A DNA stretch of 27,492 nt, taken from contig NZ_JALFCU010000079.1 in the NCBI RefSeq assembly GCF_022771645.1, positions 1-27,492 on the forward strand, given 5' to 3'. The notes under the pieces were generated by a model that saw nothing but the letters and a program-made list of their open reading frames with translations, made no database searches and was not told the origin of the DNA. A program made the translations under genes and the position numbers. Below, piece by piece: positions 15,562 through 22,957 of this stretch (the stretch's first letter is position 1; each line of letters opens with the position of its first letter). Source of the stretch: Selenomonas sp. (lineage in GTDB: Bacteria; Bacillota; Negativicutes; Selenomonadales; Selenomonadaceae).

Positions 15562-16305
15562 TTGAGATCGGATAGACGTAATCCAGACCAACTTAGACAC
15601 TACGAAATTCACCGCCATTTCCAAAAATATCCCGCTGGCTCCGTCCTCATCGAGATGGGCAACACGCGCGTCATCTGCGCCGCGACCATCGAGAACCGCG
15701 TCCCCGTCTTCCAGCGCGGCACGGGCTGCGGCTGGCTCGTCGCCGAGTACGCGCTCCTGCCGAGCGCGACGAACGAGCGCACGCCGCGCGAAGCCGTGCG
15801 CGGCCATCAGAACGGCCGCACGCAGGAGATCCAGCGCCTCATCGGCCGCTCGTTGCGCTCTGTCGTCGACCTCGCCGCACTCGGCGAACGCACGATTCAC
15901 CTCGATTGCGACGTGATCCAAGCCGACGGCGGCACGCGCACGGCGTCCATCACGGGCGCATTCATCGCGCTCGTCGAAGCGTGCGCCACGTTCTATCAAA
16001 AAGGAAACGCCTTTCCCGTCAAGGATTTCGTCTCCGCCATCAGCGTCGGCGTGAATGCAGAAAACGAGCCGATCCTCGACCTCTGCTACGAAGAAGACTC
16101 CCATGCCATCGTCGACATGAACGTCGTCATGACAGGCGCAGGGCAGTTCATCGAAGTCCAAGGCACCGGCGAAGGCCGCCCGTTTTCGCGGGAAGAACTC
16201 GACACGCTCCTCCGATACGGCGAAAAAGGCTGCCGCGAGTTGATTTCATACGAAAAGGATATTCTCGGAGGAGAACTTGTTTGGTTGGTCGGCCGTGTCG
16301 GATAG
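15562..16305 (+). CDS. rph: Ribonuclease PH
   Basis: A phosphorolytic 3'-5' exoribonuclease that trims tRNA 3' ends, 247 residues, normal length. Family motifs run through the whole protein: MRSDRRNPDQLR at the start, GCGWLVAEYALLPSAT, the nucleotide/phosphate-binding RTQEIQRLIGRSLRSVVDL, and LDCDVIQADGGTRTASITGA. The start is TTG at 15562, with GAAGGGAG 7 nt upstream; MRSD- is the usual N-terminus of the family, which supports this codon. The order rph-rdgB-YfcE-type phosphoesterase is the same as rph-ysnA-ysnB of Bacillus, but here the gaps are widened by palindromic repeats. Confidence 0.97.
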   Translation: MRSDRRNPDQLRHYEIHRHFQKYPAGSVLIEMGNTRVICAATIENRVPVFQRGTGCGWLVAEYALLPSATNERTPREAVRGHQNGRTQEIQRLIGRSLRSVVDLAALGERTIHLDCDVIQADGGTRTASITGAFIALVEACATFYQKGNAFPVKDFVSAISVGVNAENEPILDLCYEEDSHAIVDMNVVMTGAGQFIEVQGTGEGRPFSREELDTLLRYGEKGCRELISYEKDILGGELVWLVGRVG

Positions 16306-16337
16306 GTTCATAATTGCACGAGCCTTTCATTGGTGCG

Positions 16338-16397
16338 AGCCTCCCTCTCCGAGGGAGGGGGACCGCGAAGCGGTGGTGGGAGTGGCGAAGGTAGAAT
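16338..16397 (+). repeat. Double-hairpin intergenic repeat, copy C
   Basis: Hairpin 1 is CCTCCCTC-TCC-GAGGGAGG (16340-16358). Hairpin 2 is ACCGC-GAA-GCGGT (16362-16374). The tail reads GGGAGTGGCGAAGGTAG. It lies downstream of rph, facing copy D. Confidence 0.88.
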
Positions 16398-16478
16398 TTA
16401 ACTCATACGAGGATTGTGCAGTCGAAGGAATCGCCTACGTTCCACCTCCGCCAATACCATCCTGCGCATAACTCACGC

Positions 16479-16540
16479 CCTACCTTCGCCACACCCTCAG
16501 TCAGCTTCGCTGACAGCCCCCTCGGGGAGGGGGCCAGGGG
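16479..16540 (-). repeat. Double-hairpin intergenic repeat, copy D (inverted)
   Basis: On the minus strand the order is hairpin 1 (GCCCCCTC/GAGGGGGC, 16517-16535), hairpin 2 (GTCAGC-GAA-GCTGAC, 16501-16515) and the tail GAGGGTGTGGCGAAGGTAGGG (16479-16500), split here as GAGGGTGTGG and CGAAGGTAGGG. The tail matches copy C closely while the hairpin 2 stem has a different, compensated sequence. Copies C and D face each other across about 80 bp of plain sequence that I cannot assign. Confidence 0.82.
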
Positions 16541-16582
16541 GCGATTGACTGGGCTCGACTTGATTTGAAGGGATTTTCTCAC

Positions 16583-17197
16583 ATGAAAAAAATCGTCATC
16601 GCCACGAAGAACCAGGGCAAGCTCCGCGAAATGAAAGCGGCCTTTGCGCACCTGCCTGTCGAGATCGTTTCCCTCGCATCGTTCGGCGACCTCCCTGACG
16701 CCGTCGAGGATGGCGCGACGTTCGAGGCGAATGCGCGCATCAAGGCGCATTTCTTCCGCGAGGCGACGCAGACCGCCTGCATCGCCGACGACTCCGGCAT
16801 CGAGCTCGATGCGCTCGGCGGCGCGCCAGGCGTCCACTCTGCGCGCTTCGCGGGCCGGCACGGCGATGACGCGGCGAACAACGCGAAGATGATCGCAGAG
16901 CTCCAAGCGCGCGGCCTCACGTCCTCGTCCGCCGACTACCGCTGCGCCCTTGTCTTCGAGGACGTGGACGGCACGGTGCTGACGGCGGACGGCCGCGTCG
17001 ACGGCACGATCCGCTTCGAGCCGCGCGGCAACGGCGGCTTCGGCTACGACCCGTATTTCTACGTCGAGCGCCCGGACGGCACGGAAAAGACCATGGCCGA
17101 ACTCACGCTCGCAGAAAAAGACGCCATCAGCCACCGCGGCAAAGCGCTCCGCGAACTGGTGAGCCAGTTAGAAAACTACTTTGGTTGCCGAAAGTAA
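16583..17197 (+). CDS. rdgB: XTP/dITP pyrophosphatase, RdgB/Ham1 family
   Basis: A cytoplasmic house-cleaning enzyme that hydrolyses non-canonical purine triphosphates (dITP, XTP) to monophosphates. The 204 residues show the family motifs: ATKNQGKLREM at the N-terminus for triphosphate binding, TACIADDSGIELDALGG with the catalytic acid at Asp69/Asp70, PGVHSARFAG, GNGGFGYDPYF and ISHRGKAL. The start is ATG at 16583, 9 nt after GAAGGGA; a TTG 18 nt upstream lies before that ribosome site and is unlikely. It is the middle gene of the rph-rdgB-phosphoesterase cluster. Confidence 0.96.
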   Translation: MKKIVIATKNQGKLREMKAAFAHLPVEIVSLASFGDLPDAVEDGATFEANARIKAHFFREATQTACIADDSGIELDALGGAPGVHSARFAGRHGDDAANNAKMIAELQARGLTSSSADYRCALVFEDVDGTVLTADGRVDGTIRFEPRGNGGFGYDPYFYVERPDGTEKTMAELTLAEKDAISHRGKALRELVSQLENYFGCRK

Positions 17198-17205
17198 CGA
17201 ATTGA

Positions 17206-17266
17206 GCAGCCTTTCCCTCAGGGAAAGGTGGCACCCGAAGGGTGACGGAAAGGGTTTCGAAGGTAG
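17206..17266 (+). repeat. Double-hairpin intergenic repeat, copy E
   Basis: Hairpin 1 is CCTTTCCC-TCA-GGGAAAGG (17210-17228). Hairpin 2 is CACCC-GAA-GGGTG (17232-17244), a different stem from the ACCGC/GCGGT of copies A-C but at the same place. The tail reads GGAAAGGGTTTCGAAGGTAG. It lies directly after rdgB. Confidence 0.83.
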
Positions 17267-17309
17267 TTCGTATCAATTCATATGGTAATATTCGGCGAAG
17301 GAGAAGCCT

Positions 17310-17837
17310 ATGAAACTTGTCATTCTCAGCGACACCCACGGCAACACGTCCGCTGTCGAGCGCGTCTACGCGGAGCAGCCCGACGCCGCGCTCTATCTCC
17401 ACGCTGGCGACGTCCTTTCCGATGCACGCTATCTCGCGATGCTCGTCGGCGTCCAGCTGAACGACGGCGAGGACGACGAGCAGGCCGCGCGACGCGTCAT
17501 CGGTGTGCCGGGCAACAGCGACTGGCCGGATGCGAACCAGCCGCTCGCGCGAGTCATCGCGGCCGAGGGGCATCGCATCCTCCTCACGCACGGCCACAGC
17601 TGCGGCGTGCGCTACGGGACAGAACTCCTCGCGCAGGCGGCGGCAGACGCCGACTGCGACATCGCCGTTTACGGGCACACGCACGTCGTCGAGATCACGC
17701 CGGGCACGCCCATCACCGTGCTCTGCCCCGGCTCAGCCGCGCGCCCGCGCGACGCTTACGAGCCGTCGTATCTGACCGTCGAGCTCGCGCGCGGGAAGGC
17801 ACTGGAGGTAAAGCTCCATCGCATGAAGCAATTTTGA
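17310..17837 (+). CDS. yfcE: YfcE/MJ0936-family metallophosphoesterase
   Basis: This 175-residue calcineurin-like phosphoesterase binds two divalent metals. All family motifs are visible: SDTHGN (Asp8, His10), HAGDV, GNSD in place of the more common GNCD, LTHGH, and YGHTHV. YfcE-type enzymes hydrolyse phosphodiesters in vitro; the cellular substrate is not established. The ATG at 17310 follows AAGGAG. It is the counterpart of ysnB, which follows rph and rdgB in Bacillus. A long-loop terminator follows immediately. Confidence 0.93.
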   Translation: MKLVILSDTHGNTSAVERVYAEQPDAALYLHAGDVLSDARYLAMLVGVQLNDGEDDEQAARRVIGVPGNSDWPDANQPLARVIAAEGHRILLTHGHSCGVRYGTELLAQAAADADCDIAVYGHTHVVEITPGTPITVLCPGSAARPRDAYEPSYLTVELARGKALEVKLHRMKQF

Positions 17838-17846
17838 TTTTTGTAG

Positions 17847-17907
17847 CAGCCGCATGGCAATCGCAAGTTCGCAGCCCCGAATGACGATGTCCCATGCGGC
17901 TGTTTTT
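17847..17907 (+). terminator. Probable terminator after the phosphoesterase gene
   Basis: Perfect 11-bp arms CAGCCGCATGG (17847-17857) and CCATGCGGCTG (17892-17902) enclose a 34-nt loop and are followed by TTTTT. The long loop makes it less classical. Confidence 0.65.
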
Positions 17908-17927
17908 GGAAATGGAAGGAGAACGTT

Positions 17928-18374
17928 ATGTTTGGCATCGGCCTCCCCGAACTCATCCTCATCATGATCGTCGGCCTCATCGTTTTCGGCCCGGGCAAGC
18001 TCCCGGAAGTCGGCCGCGCGCTCGGCAAGGGTTTGCGTGAATTCAAGAAAGCCCAGAGCGCGCTGACCGCCGCCATGAACGAGCCGGAACAACCGAAGCA
18101 ACCGCAGCCGCAGAAAGCGACGACGGACGCGCCACAGCATCCAGCATTTCCGGATGCCGATGCTGCAGCTCCCGAAACTTCCGTTGCCGCAGAGCCCGCC
18201 CCCCAGGAAGAAACAGCGTCGGAACCGCCGAAAGAGCTTCATCTCGAAGCAAAGCCTACGGCGGTCGCAGAAGATTACCACACGCCGACGCAGGAAGATG
18301 TCCGCGCCCAGATCGCGGCGCAGCAAAATAATTTGAACGGCAAGCAGGAAAACACTGACCCTGCCGCGAAATGA
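17928..18374 (+). CDS. tatA: Twin-arginine translocase subunit TatA/TatE family
   Basis: The N-terminus is a standard TatA: a short membrane helix (residues 4-19, IGLPELILIMIVGLIV), the hinge FGPGKLPE (residues 20-27) and an amphipathic helix VGRALGKGLREFKKAQ. TatA oligomers form the passage for folded proteins across the inner membrane. At 148 residues it is longer than usual (60-90); residues 50-148 are a low-complexity tail rich in Pro, Ala, Glu and Gln, with no fold apparent. No tatC is near, so it must work with subunits encoded elsewhere. The ATG follows GGAAGGAG. It may start its own transcript after the upstream terminator; I see no clear promoter. Confidence 0.92.
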   Translation: MFGIGLPELILIMIVGLIVFGPGKLPEVGRALGKGLREFKKAQSALTAAMNEPEQPKQPQPQKATTDAPQHPAFPDADAAAPETSVAAEPAPQEETASEPPKELHLEAKPTAVAEDYHTPTQEDVRAQIAAQQNNLNGKQENTDPAAK

Positions 18375-18453
18375 AAGACAGATAGATAAAAGAAAAAGGG
18401 AAAAACAGAGGGAACTAGGGGAATCAAGCCTTGCGTATGCGGGAGAACAACAT

Positions 18454-20400
18454 ATGCGAGGTGTTTTTGTGGTGAAAGAAAAATTGATTGGCTGCCAGAT
18501 CCTCGGGACGGCAGCAGGGTGCGCCATCGGCTTTGCGTTAGCAGGCAGCGTCGGCACGCTTTTCGGCGCGGTTATCGCTATCGTCATCGCCGGGGCGCTG
18601 GCGTGCGTGATCGTGCCGCAAGCGTTGAAAGGACGCGAAGCGCCATCCGTGCGCGAGGCCGTGCCCGCGCCGATGACGCCGCCACAGCCGGCGGAGCGCC
18701 CGTCGGTGCAGGGCGCGGACTTTGACTTTCTCGGCATCGCGGAGGAAATGGCGTTCGCGTCGCAGCAGCTCCTCTGGGGCATCGACCAATATCGCACGGT
18801 CATCGCACAGGTCGAGGCGCTCGCGCACGGCATCAGCAAAGAGAGCGAGACGAATGCGAGCAGTGTCGAAGAGGCGTCGGCCGGCGTCGAGGAGATTGCG
18901 GCCTCGGCGAGCAAGGTCTCGGACGTCGCGCAGTCGAGCCTCCAGGAGTGCGAGAACTCGACGAAGATCGCGACGGACTATCAGCACGTCATCCGCAACG
19001 TCAGCGAGAGCATCCAGGACGTCACGCGCACGGCGCAGCAGAGCGTCGAGGAAATCGGGAAGCTGAACGAGGCATCGGAAAAAATCGCGTCGTTCGTCGG
19101 CAAGATCCGCGCCATCGCGGCACAGACGAACCTCTTGGCGCTCAACGCTTCCATCGAGGCGGCGCGCGCCGGCGAGCACGGGCGCGGCTTTGCCGTCGTC
19201 GCCGGCGAAGTCGGCAAGCTCGCGACGGAGAGCGACGAGACGACGCGCGAAATCGAAGAAATCGTCAATGACATCACGTCGAAGACGGAAACGGTCACGG
19301 CGGGTATGCGTACGAGCAGCGAAAACCTGCTGGCCGTCGAGCAGCAGGCACAGGCCTCGGCCGGCTCGATGAAAGGCCTCACGGACAACATGGCGCACAT
19401 CGAGACCATCGTCAGTGACCTCTGCAGCATGTCCGACCGTCAGCGCGAGACGACGGAGCAGATGGCGAAAGCCGTGGAGAGCGTCGGCCAGACGACCGTC
19501 ACGATTGCGGGCAATACGCAAGAAGCCTCGGACAGCATCGAGAGCCAGCGCAAGAACCTCGAGGAGATTCATACGTACGCGCAATCGCTCCTCGGCATTT
19601 CGGAGCGCGTGCAGCGCGCGGCCATGGCGTTCAAGCAGTCGGACGAGCTCGTCTTTGCCGTGAATCCTTTTACAGCGCCGGAGCGCATCCGGGCGACGTA
19701 TGTGCCAATCCTCCAGGACGTGGCAAAACGTGCAGGCAAGCGGGCGCGCACGATCATCGTCGCTGACTACGACGCGCTCGGGCGCGCGCTTGCCGATGGC
19801 CTCGCCGATGTTGGCTGGTTCTCGCCGTTCGCGTACGTCGCGGCGAGCGAGCGCTCGCGCATCCAGCCCATCGTCACGCCGTCCGTTCATCACCAGACGA
19901 GCTACACGGGTTACATCGTCACGCGCAAGGGCAGCGGCCTGAATGACGTAGACGCCCTCGCGGGCAAGCGGTTCGGCTTCGTCGATGAAAAATCCGCCTC
20001 CGGCTACGTTTATCCGAAAGCCGCACTCGTCGCAGCAGGCAAAGACCCCGAAAGATTCTTTGGCTCGACGGTATTCCTCGGCAGTCATACGAATGTCATC
20101 GAGGCTGTCAAGGACGGCACGGTCGACGGCGGTGCGACGTACTCCACGGCCTATGATGCCGCGCACGCCGACGACCAGCTGCAGATTATTTTCCGTACGG
20201 ATCCGATCCCGACGGACGTCATCGCGGCTGCGGAAGCCGTCGATCCCGCCGTCGTCGACGCGCTCCGCGAGGCGTTCGAGGCGACGGACGACACTGCGTC
20301 CGCCTGCGCCGCCGCCATGCGTGGAGCGAGCATCGATGGTTTTGTCGCCACGAGCGACAGCGATTATGACGTCGTCCGCAAAGCGGCAGCGGTCAAGTGA
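18454..20400 (+). CDS. Chemoreceptor (MCP) fused to a C-terminal PhnD-type phosphonate-binding domain
   Basis: 648 residues. Two membrane helices lie at the N-terminus (about 11-31 and 34-54) with almost no periplasmic loop; KGR after the second places the rest in the cytoplasm. Residues 100-390 form the methyl-accepting coiled coil, with the signalling tip AAQTNLLALNASIEAARAG at 222-240 and GRGFAVVAGEV at 243-253. From about residue 399 a periplasmic-binding-protein-like domain starts (ELVFAVNPFTAPERIRATYVP), with GKRARTIIVADYDALGRALADG, DVGWFSPFAY, DALAGKRFGFVDEKSASGYVYPKAAL and KDGTVDGGATYSTAYDA, matching the PhnD/phosphonate-binding family. No export signal precedes it, so ligand sensing would be cytoplasmic and placed after the kinase-control tip. 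GGGAGA lies 7 nt before the ATG; a GTG at 18472 is an alternative start. A terminator follows. Confidence 0.92.
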   Translation: MRGVFVVKEKLIGCQILGTAAGCAIGFALAGSVGTLFGAVIAIVIAGALACVIVPQALKGREAPSVREAVPAPMTPPQPAERPSVQGADFDFLGIAEEMAFASQQLLWGIDQYRTVIAQVEALAHGISKESETNASSVEEASAGVEEIAASASKVSDVAQSSLQECENSTKIATDYQHVIRNVSESIQDVTRTAQQSVEEIGKLNEASEKIASFVGKIRAIAAQTNLLALNASIEAARAGEHGRGFAVVAGEVGKLATESDETTREIEEIVNDITSKTETVTAGMRTSSENLLAVEQQAQASAGSMKGLTDNMAHIETIVSDLCSMSDRQRETTEQMAKAVESVGQTTVTIAGNTQEASDSIESQRKNLEEIHTYAQSLLGISERVQRAAMAFKQSDELVFAVNPFTAPERIRATYVPILQDVAKRAGKRARTIIVADYDALGRALADGLADVGWFSPFAYVAASERSRIQPIVTPSVHHQTSYTGYIVTRKGSGLNDVDALAGKRFGFVDEKSASGYVYPKAALVAAGKDPERFFGSTVFLGSHTNVIEAVKDGTVDGGATYSTAYDAAHADDQLQIIFRTDPIPTDVIAAAEAVDPAVVDALREAFEATDDTASACAAAMRGASIDGFVATSDSDYDVVRKAAAVK

Positions 20401-20420
20401 TGTGAGAAATGCATTTTCAC

Positions 20421-20457
20421 AAAACTCGTGCTATACTATTTGTAGCACGAGTTTTTT
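20421..20457 (+). terminator. Intrinsic terminator, with an extended -10 promoter motif inside
   Basis: A perfect 13-bp stem (20421-20433 with 20443-20455) and 9-nt loop run into a T tract to 20457. The 5' arm and loop also contain TGC-TATACT (20429-20437), a good extended -10 element 43 nt before the next start codon. No matching -35 is visible. Confidence 0.88.
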
Positions 20458-20480
20458 CTTGAAAGAAAGCAGGTGTCTTC

Positions 20481-22151
20481 ATGCGTACGAGAATACCGAT
20501 CGGGTCTGACGATTTTGAAAAAATCCGCGATGAATATTATTTCGTGGACAAAACGAACTTCCTCGTGGAATTCTTCCAAAATCACGCCGATGTCACACTC
20601 CTTACGCGCCCGCGCCGGTTCGGGAAGACGCTTCTCATGACGATGACACAACGCTTCCTCACGCGCCAAGATGCGGAGAAGAATCGGAAGCTGTTCGACG
20701 GCTTGGAAGTCGCAGACCATCCGGATGTCATGGCGGAGCAGGGGAAACATCTCGTGGTCTTCATGACGCTCAAAATCTGGAGCGGCCTGACGTGGGAAAC
20801 GATGCGCGAAACCATCGTGAACGGGCTGTGCATGCTTTTGGCGCGATGGAAATTCACGTTGCAGAGTGAAAAAATCCTGCCGGAGGAACGGGAAGATTAT
20901 CTTGCCATCTGCGAGCGGCGGGCGGACGACGGCCAGTTGCGCGCATCGCTCGGCTTGCTCATGCACTGCATCGAGGCGTACTACGGGCAGAAAGTCGTGC
21001 TGCTCATCGACGAATACGACGCGCCGATCCAATATGCGTGGTCGCATGGATATTACAAAACGGCGATCGATTTCTTCCGCGCGTTTTATTCCGATGCGTT
21101 CAAGACGAATCCCTCGCTCGAATTTGCCATCCTTACGGGCGTCCTGCGCATCGCGAAAGAAAGCATTTTCAGCGGGCTGAACAATCTCAAAGTTTCTTCT
21201 GTGATCTCCGGCCCGTATGCGGGTGCTTGTGGTTACACGAAAGACGAAATCGTGAAGATGGCCAACGATCTCGGTCATGCGGACAAGCTGGAAGAAATCG
21301 CAGCATGGTATGACGGATATTTGTTCCATGGCGTTGAGATTTATAATCCGTGGTCGGTGAATAATTACTTCAGCGATGATTGTGAACCCGACGTTTACTG
21401 GGTCAATACATCCTCAAACGATATCTTTCAGCCGATGCTCGTGCAGGCGAACGAAGAGCGCTGGGGCGAATTGAAATCCTTGCTCACGGGAAAGACTGTG
21501 ACGCTTGACCTGCAGGAAGGCGTCATCTATGATGAAATCGGCGGGCAGAACAACCACATCTACACGATCCTCCTCCAGACCGGCTATCTCAAAGTCGTCA
21601 ACACCATCCGCACGAGCGGCGGCGGGCGGCTCTACGAGCTTGCCATCCCGAACAAGGAAATCCGCCTGCTCTACCAGAAGGAGATTCTCAACCGCGTCGA
21701 TCGCAGCTATGGCGAGGTCGTTTTCTACAAGATGGGGATGGCCATGCAAAGCGGGGATGCCGAAGAGTTTCAGATGCGGCTTTCCGGCATCGTGCGCCGC
21801 GCGGTCAGCGTTTACGATACGACGCATCCGGAAAGTTTTTACCATGGCCTCATGCTCGGCTGTACGTTGTATTATGAAGCGGACTATCGTGTCGAGTCGA
21901 ATCAGGAAAGCGGCTACGGCCGCTTCGACCTCGCGCTTTTCCCGAAGCGGGCCGGACTGCCGGGAGTCCTCATGGAATTCAAGACCGTCCAAGAGGAAGA
22001 AGAAATGAAACGGGCAATCGAAACAGCAAAACGGCAGATCGACGAAAAAGCCTATGTGGCAAAACTTCGCGCCGAGGGTGTGGAGACGATTTGGTGTTAT
22101 GCGATTGCGTTTTGCGGGAAACGGGTGCAGCTTGAAGCCGTGAGCGTTTGA
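20481..22151 (+). CDS. AAA-ATPase-like protein with C-terminal PD-(D/E)XK nuclease domain
   Basis: 556 residues, two domains. The N-terminal AAA-ATPase_like domain (Pfam DUF1703-associated family) has RPRRFGKT at 43-50 as P-loop and LLIDEYDAP at 174-182 as Walker B (Asp177, Glu178). The C-terminal PDDEXK_9-type domain shows RFDLALFP (Asp483) and LMEFKT (Glu499, Lys501), the D...ExK nuclease core. All key residues are present. Such genes occur in many copies in Bacteroidetes and Firmicutes, often scattered singly; their role is unknown, with defence or mobility suggested. Many codons end in A or T compared with neighbours, hinting at acquisition. It lies alone between two terminators. The ATG follows AGGTG. 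Confidence 0.9.
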   Translation: MRTRIPIGSDDFEKIRDEYYFVDKTNFLVEFFQNHADVTLLTRPRRFGKTLLMTMTQRFLTRQDAEKNRKLFDGLEVADHPDVMAEQGKHLVVFMTLKIWSGLTWETMRETIVNGLCMLLARWKFTLQSEKILPEEREDYLAICERRADDGQLRASLGLLMHCIEAYYGQKVVLLIDEYDAPIQYAWSHGYYKTAIDFFRAFYSDAFKTNPSLEFAILTGVLRIAKESIFSGLNNLKVSSVISGPYAGACGYTKDEIVKMANDLGHADKLEEIAAWYDGYLFHGVEIYNPWSVNNYFSDDCEPDVYWVNTSSNDIFQPMLVQANEERWGELKSLLTGKTVTLDLQEGVIYDEIGGQNNHIYTILLQTGYLKVVNTIRTSGGGRLYELAIPNKEIRLLYQKEILNRVDRSYGEVVFYKMGMAMQSGDAEEFQMRLSGIVRRAVSVYDTTHPESFYHGLMLGCTLYYEADYRVESNQESGYGRFDLALFPKRAGLPGVLMEFKTVQEEEEMKRAIETAKRQIDEKAYVAKLRAEGVETIWCYAIAFCGKRVQLEAVSV

Positions 22152-22211
22152 ATATACCGTCAGCGAACCATGCAATCAAGAAAACAAACTTGATGTGAAA
22201 CGTGACAGCCA

Positions 22212-22245
22212 AGGTGTTTGCAACAATGCAGGCACCTGTTTTTTT
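22212..22245 (+). terminator. Intrinsic terminator after the AAA-ATPase-like gene
   Basis: AGGTGTTTGC (22212-22221) pairs with GCAGGCACCT (22228-22237) over 10 bp with two G-T wobbles and a 6-nt loop, followed by a T tract (22239-22245). Confidence 0.85.
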
Positions 22246-22275
22246 ACGCGGATTTCTTGAGGATGTGCGTTTGTC

Positions 22276-22303
22276 TTGCAGGGGGGGACATTTTTGGTAT
22301 GAT
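22276..22303 (+). promoter_or_regulatory. Promoter of the GNAT-ACP-KASIII cassette
   Basis: TTGCAG (22276-22281), a 16-nt spacer and TATGAT (22298-22303), with TGG before the -10, form an extended -10 promoter about 50 nt before the first gene. Confidence 0.6.
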
Positions 22304-22353
22304 AAAACGAGCAGGCGGTGCCGACGTCGCGCCTGCGGAAAGGGAGCGAGGAG

Positions 22354-22905
22354 ATGGAGACCATCCACGGCTATCGCTTGCGCCAGATGCGGCGCGAGGA
22401 TTTGCGCATGGTGCTCGGCTGGCGCAACAGCGAACGCGTGCACAGCCGGATGCTGACGGATCACAAGATTACATGGGAAGAGCATGTCGCATGGTTCGAG
22501 CGGCACGCGGAGGACACGCCGCCGCATGCGCTTGTCTTCGAGCTGGACGGGCGGCCGCTCGGTTATGCGGGCTACACGGAGTTTGATGAAGCGCATCACA
22601 GCTGCTCGCCGGGCGCGTATATCGGCGAGACGGAAGACGTGCCGATGGATGCAGGACTGACGCTGTTCTTTTTTTGCATTGATTATGCGTTCCAGGAGCT
22701 CGCCATGGAGCGGTTGGAGACGAGCGTCTTCGCTGATAACCGCAAGGCGCGAAAAATTGATGAATTTCTCGGATACGAACGGCTCGAAGGTGTGGATATA
22801 TGTTACGAAAAAGGCGGTACGAAGAAAAAGGCGTACCGCTATGCGATGACAAAGGACGCATGGCAGGCGAGACGGGCGGAGATGTTGGAGATTCTCATGG
22901 GATGA
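22354..22905 (+). CDS. GNAT N-acetyltransferase, PseH/RimJ-like
   Basis: This 183-residue protein has the GNAT fold: LRQMRREDLRMVLGWRNSE at the N-terminus, ITWEEHVAWFER, the beta-4 region LVFELDGRPLGYAGYTEF, and a C-terminal helix around ADNRKARKIDEFLGYERLEG. The pattern 'WRN...M...I...EH..WF' is typical of PseH, which acetylates a 4-amino sugar during pseudaminic acid synthesis for flagellin glycosylation. Nothing else of that pathway is in the window, so a different amino-sugar or protein substrate is possible. The ATG at 22354 is 7 nt after GGGAG; an in-frame GTG at 22318 lies before this ribosome site. An ACP gene follows after 52 nt. Confidence 0.85.
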   Translation: METIHGYRLRQMRREDLRMVLGWRNSERVHSRMLTDHKITWEEHVAWFERHAEDTPPHALVFELDGRPLGYAGYTEFDEAHHSCSPGAYIGETEDVPMDAGLTLFFFCIDYAFQELAMERLETSVFADNRKARKIDEFLGYERLEGVDICYEKGGTKKKAYRYAMTKDAWQARRAEMLEILMG

Positions 22906-22957
22906 CGCGTGATGGATTGATGTTCACGGGAAACGCGGCAAGTTGGAGGGGAATGGA

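Noticed and set aside
16277..16471. Small open frame spanning the end of rph and repeat copy C
   Set aside because: It overlaps rph and translates the palindromic repeat; there is no ribosome site or similarity.
20401..20421. CRP-like palindrome TGTGA...TCACA after the chemoreceptor gene
   Set aside because: The 11-nt spacing does not fit the 6-nt CRP spacing, and it lies at the base of a terminator rather than at a clear promoter.
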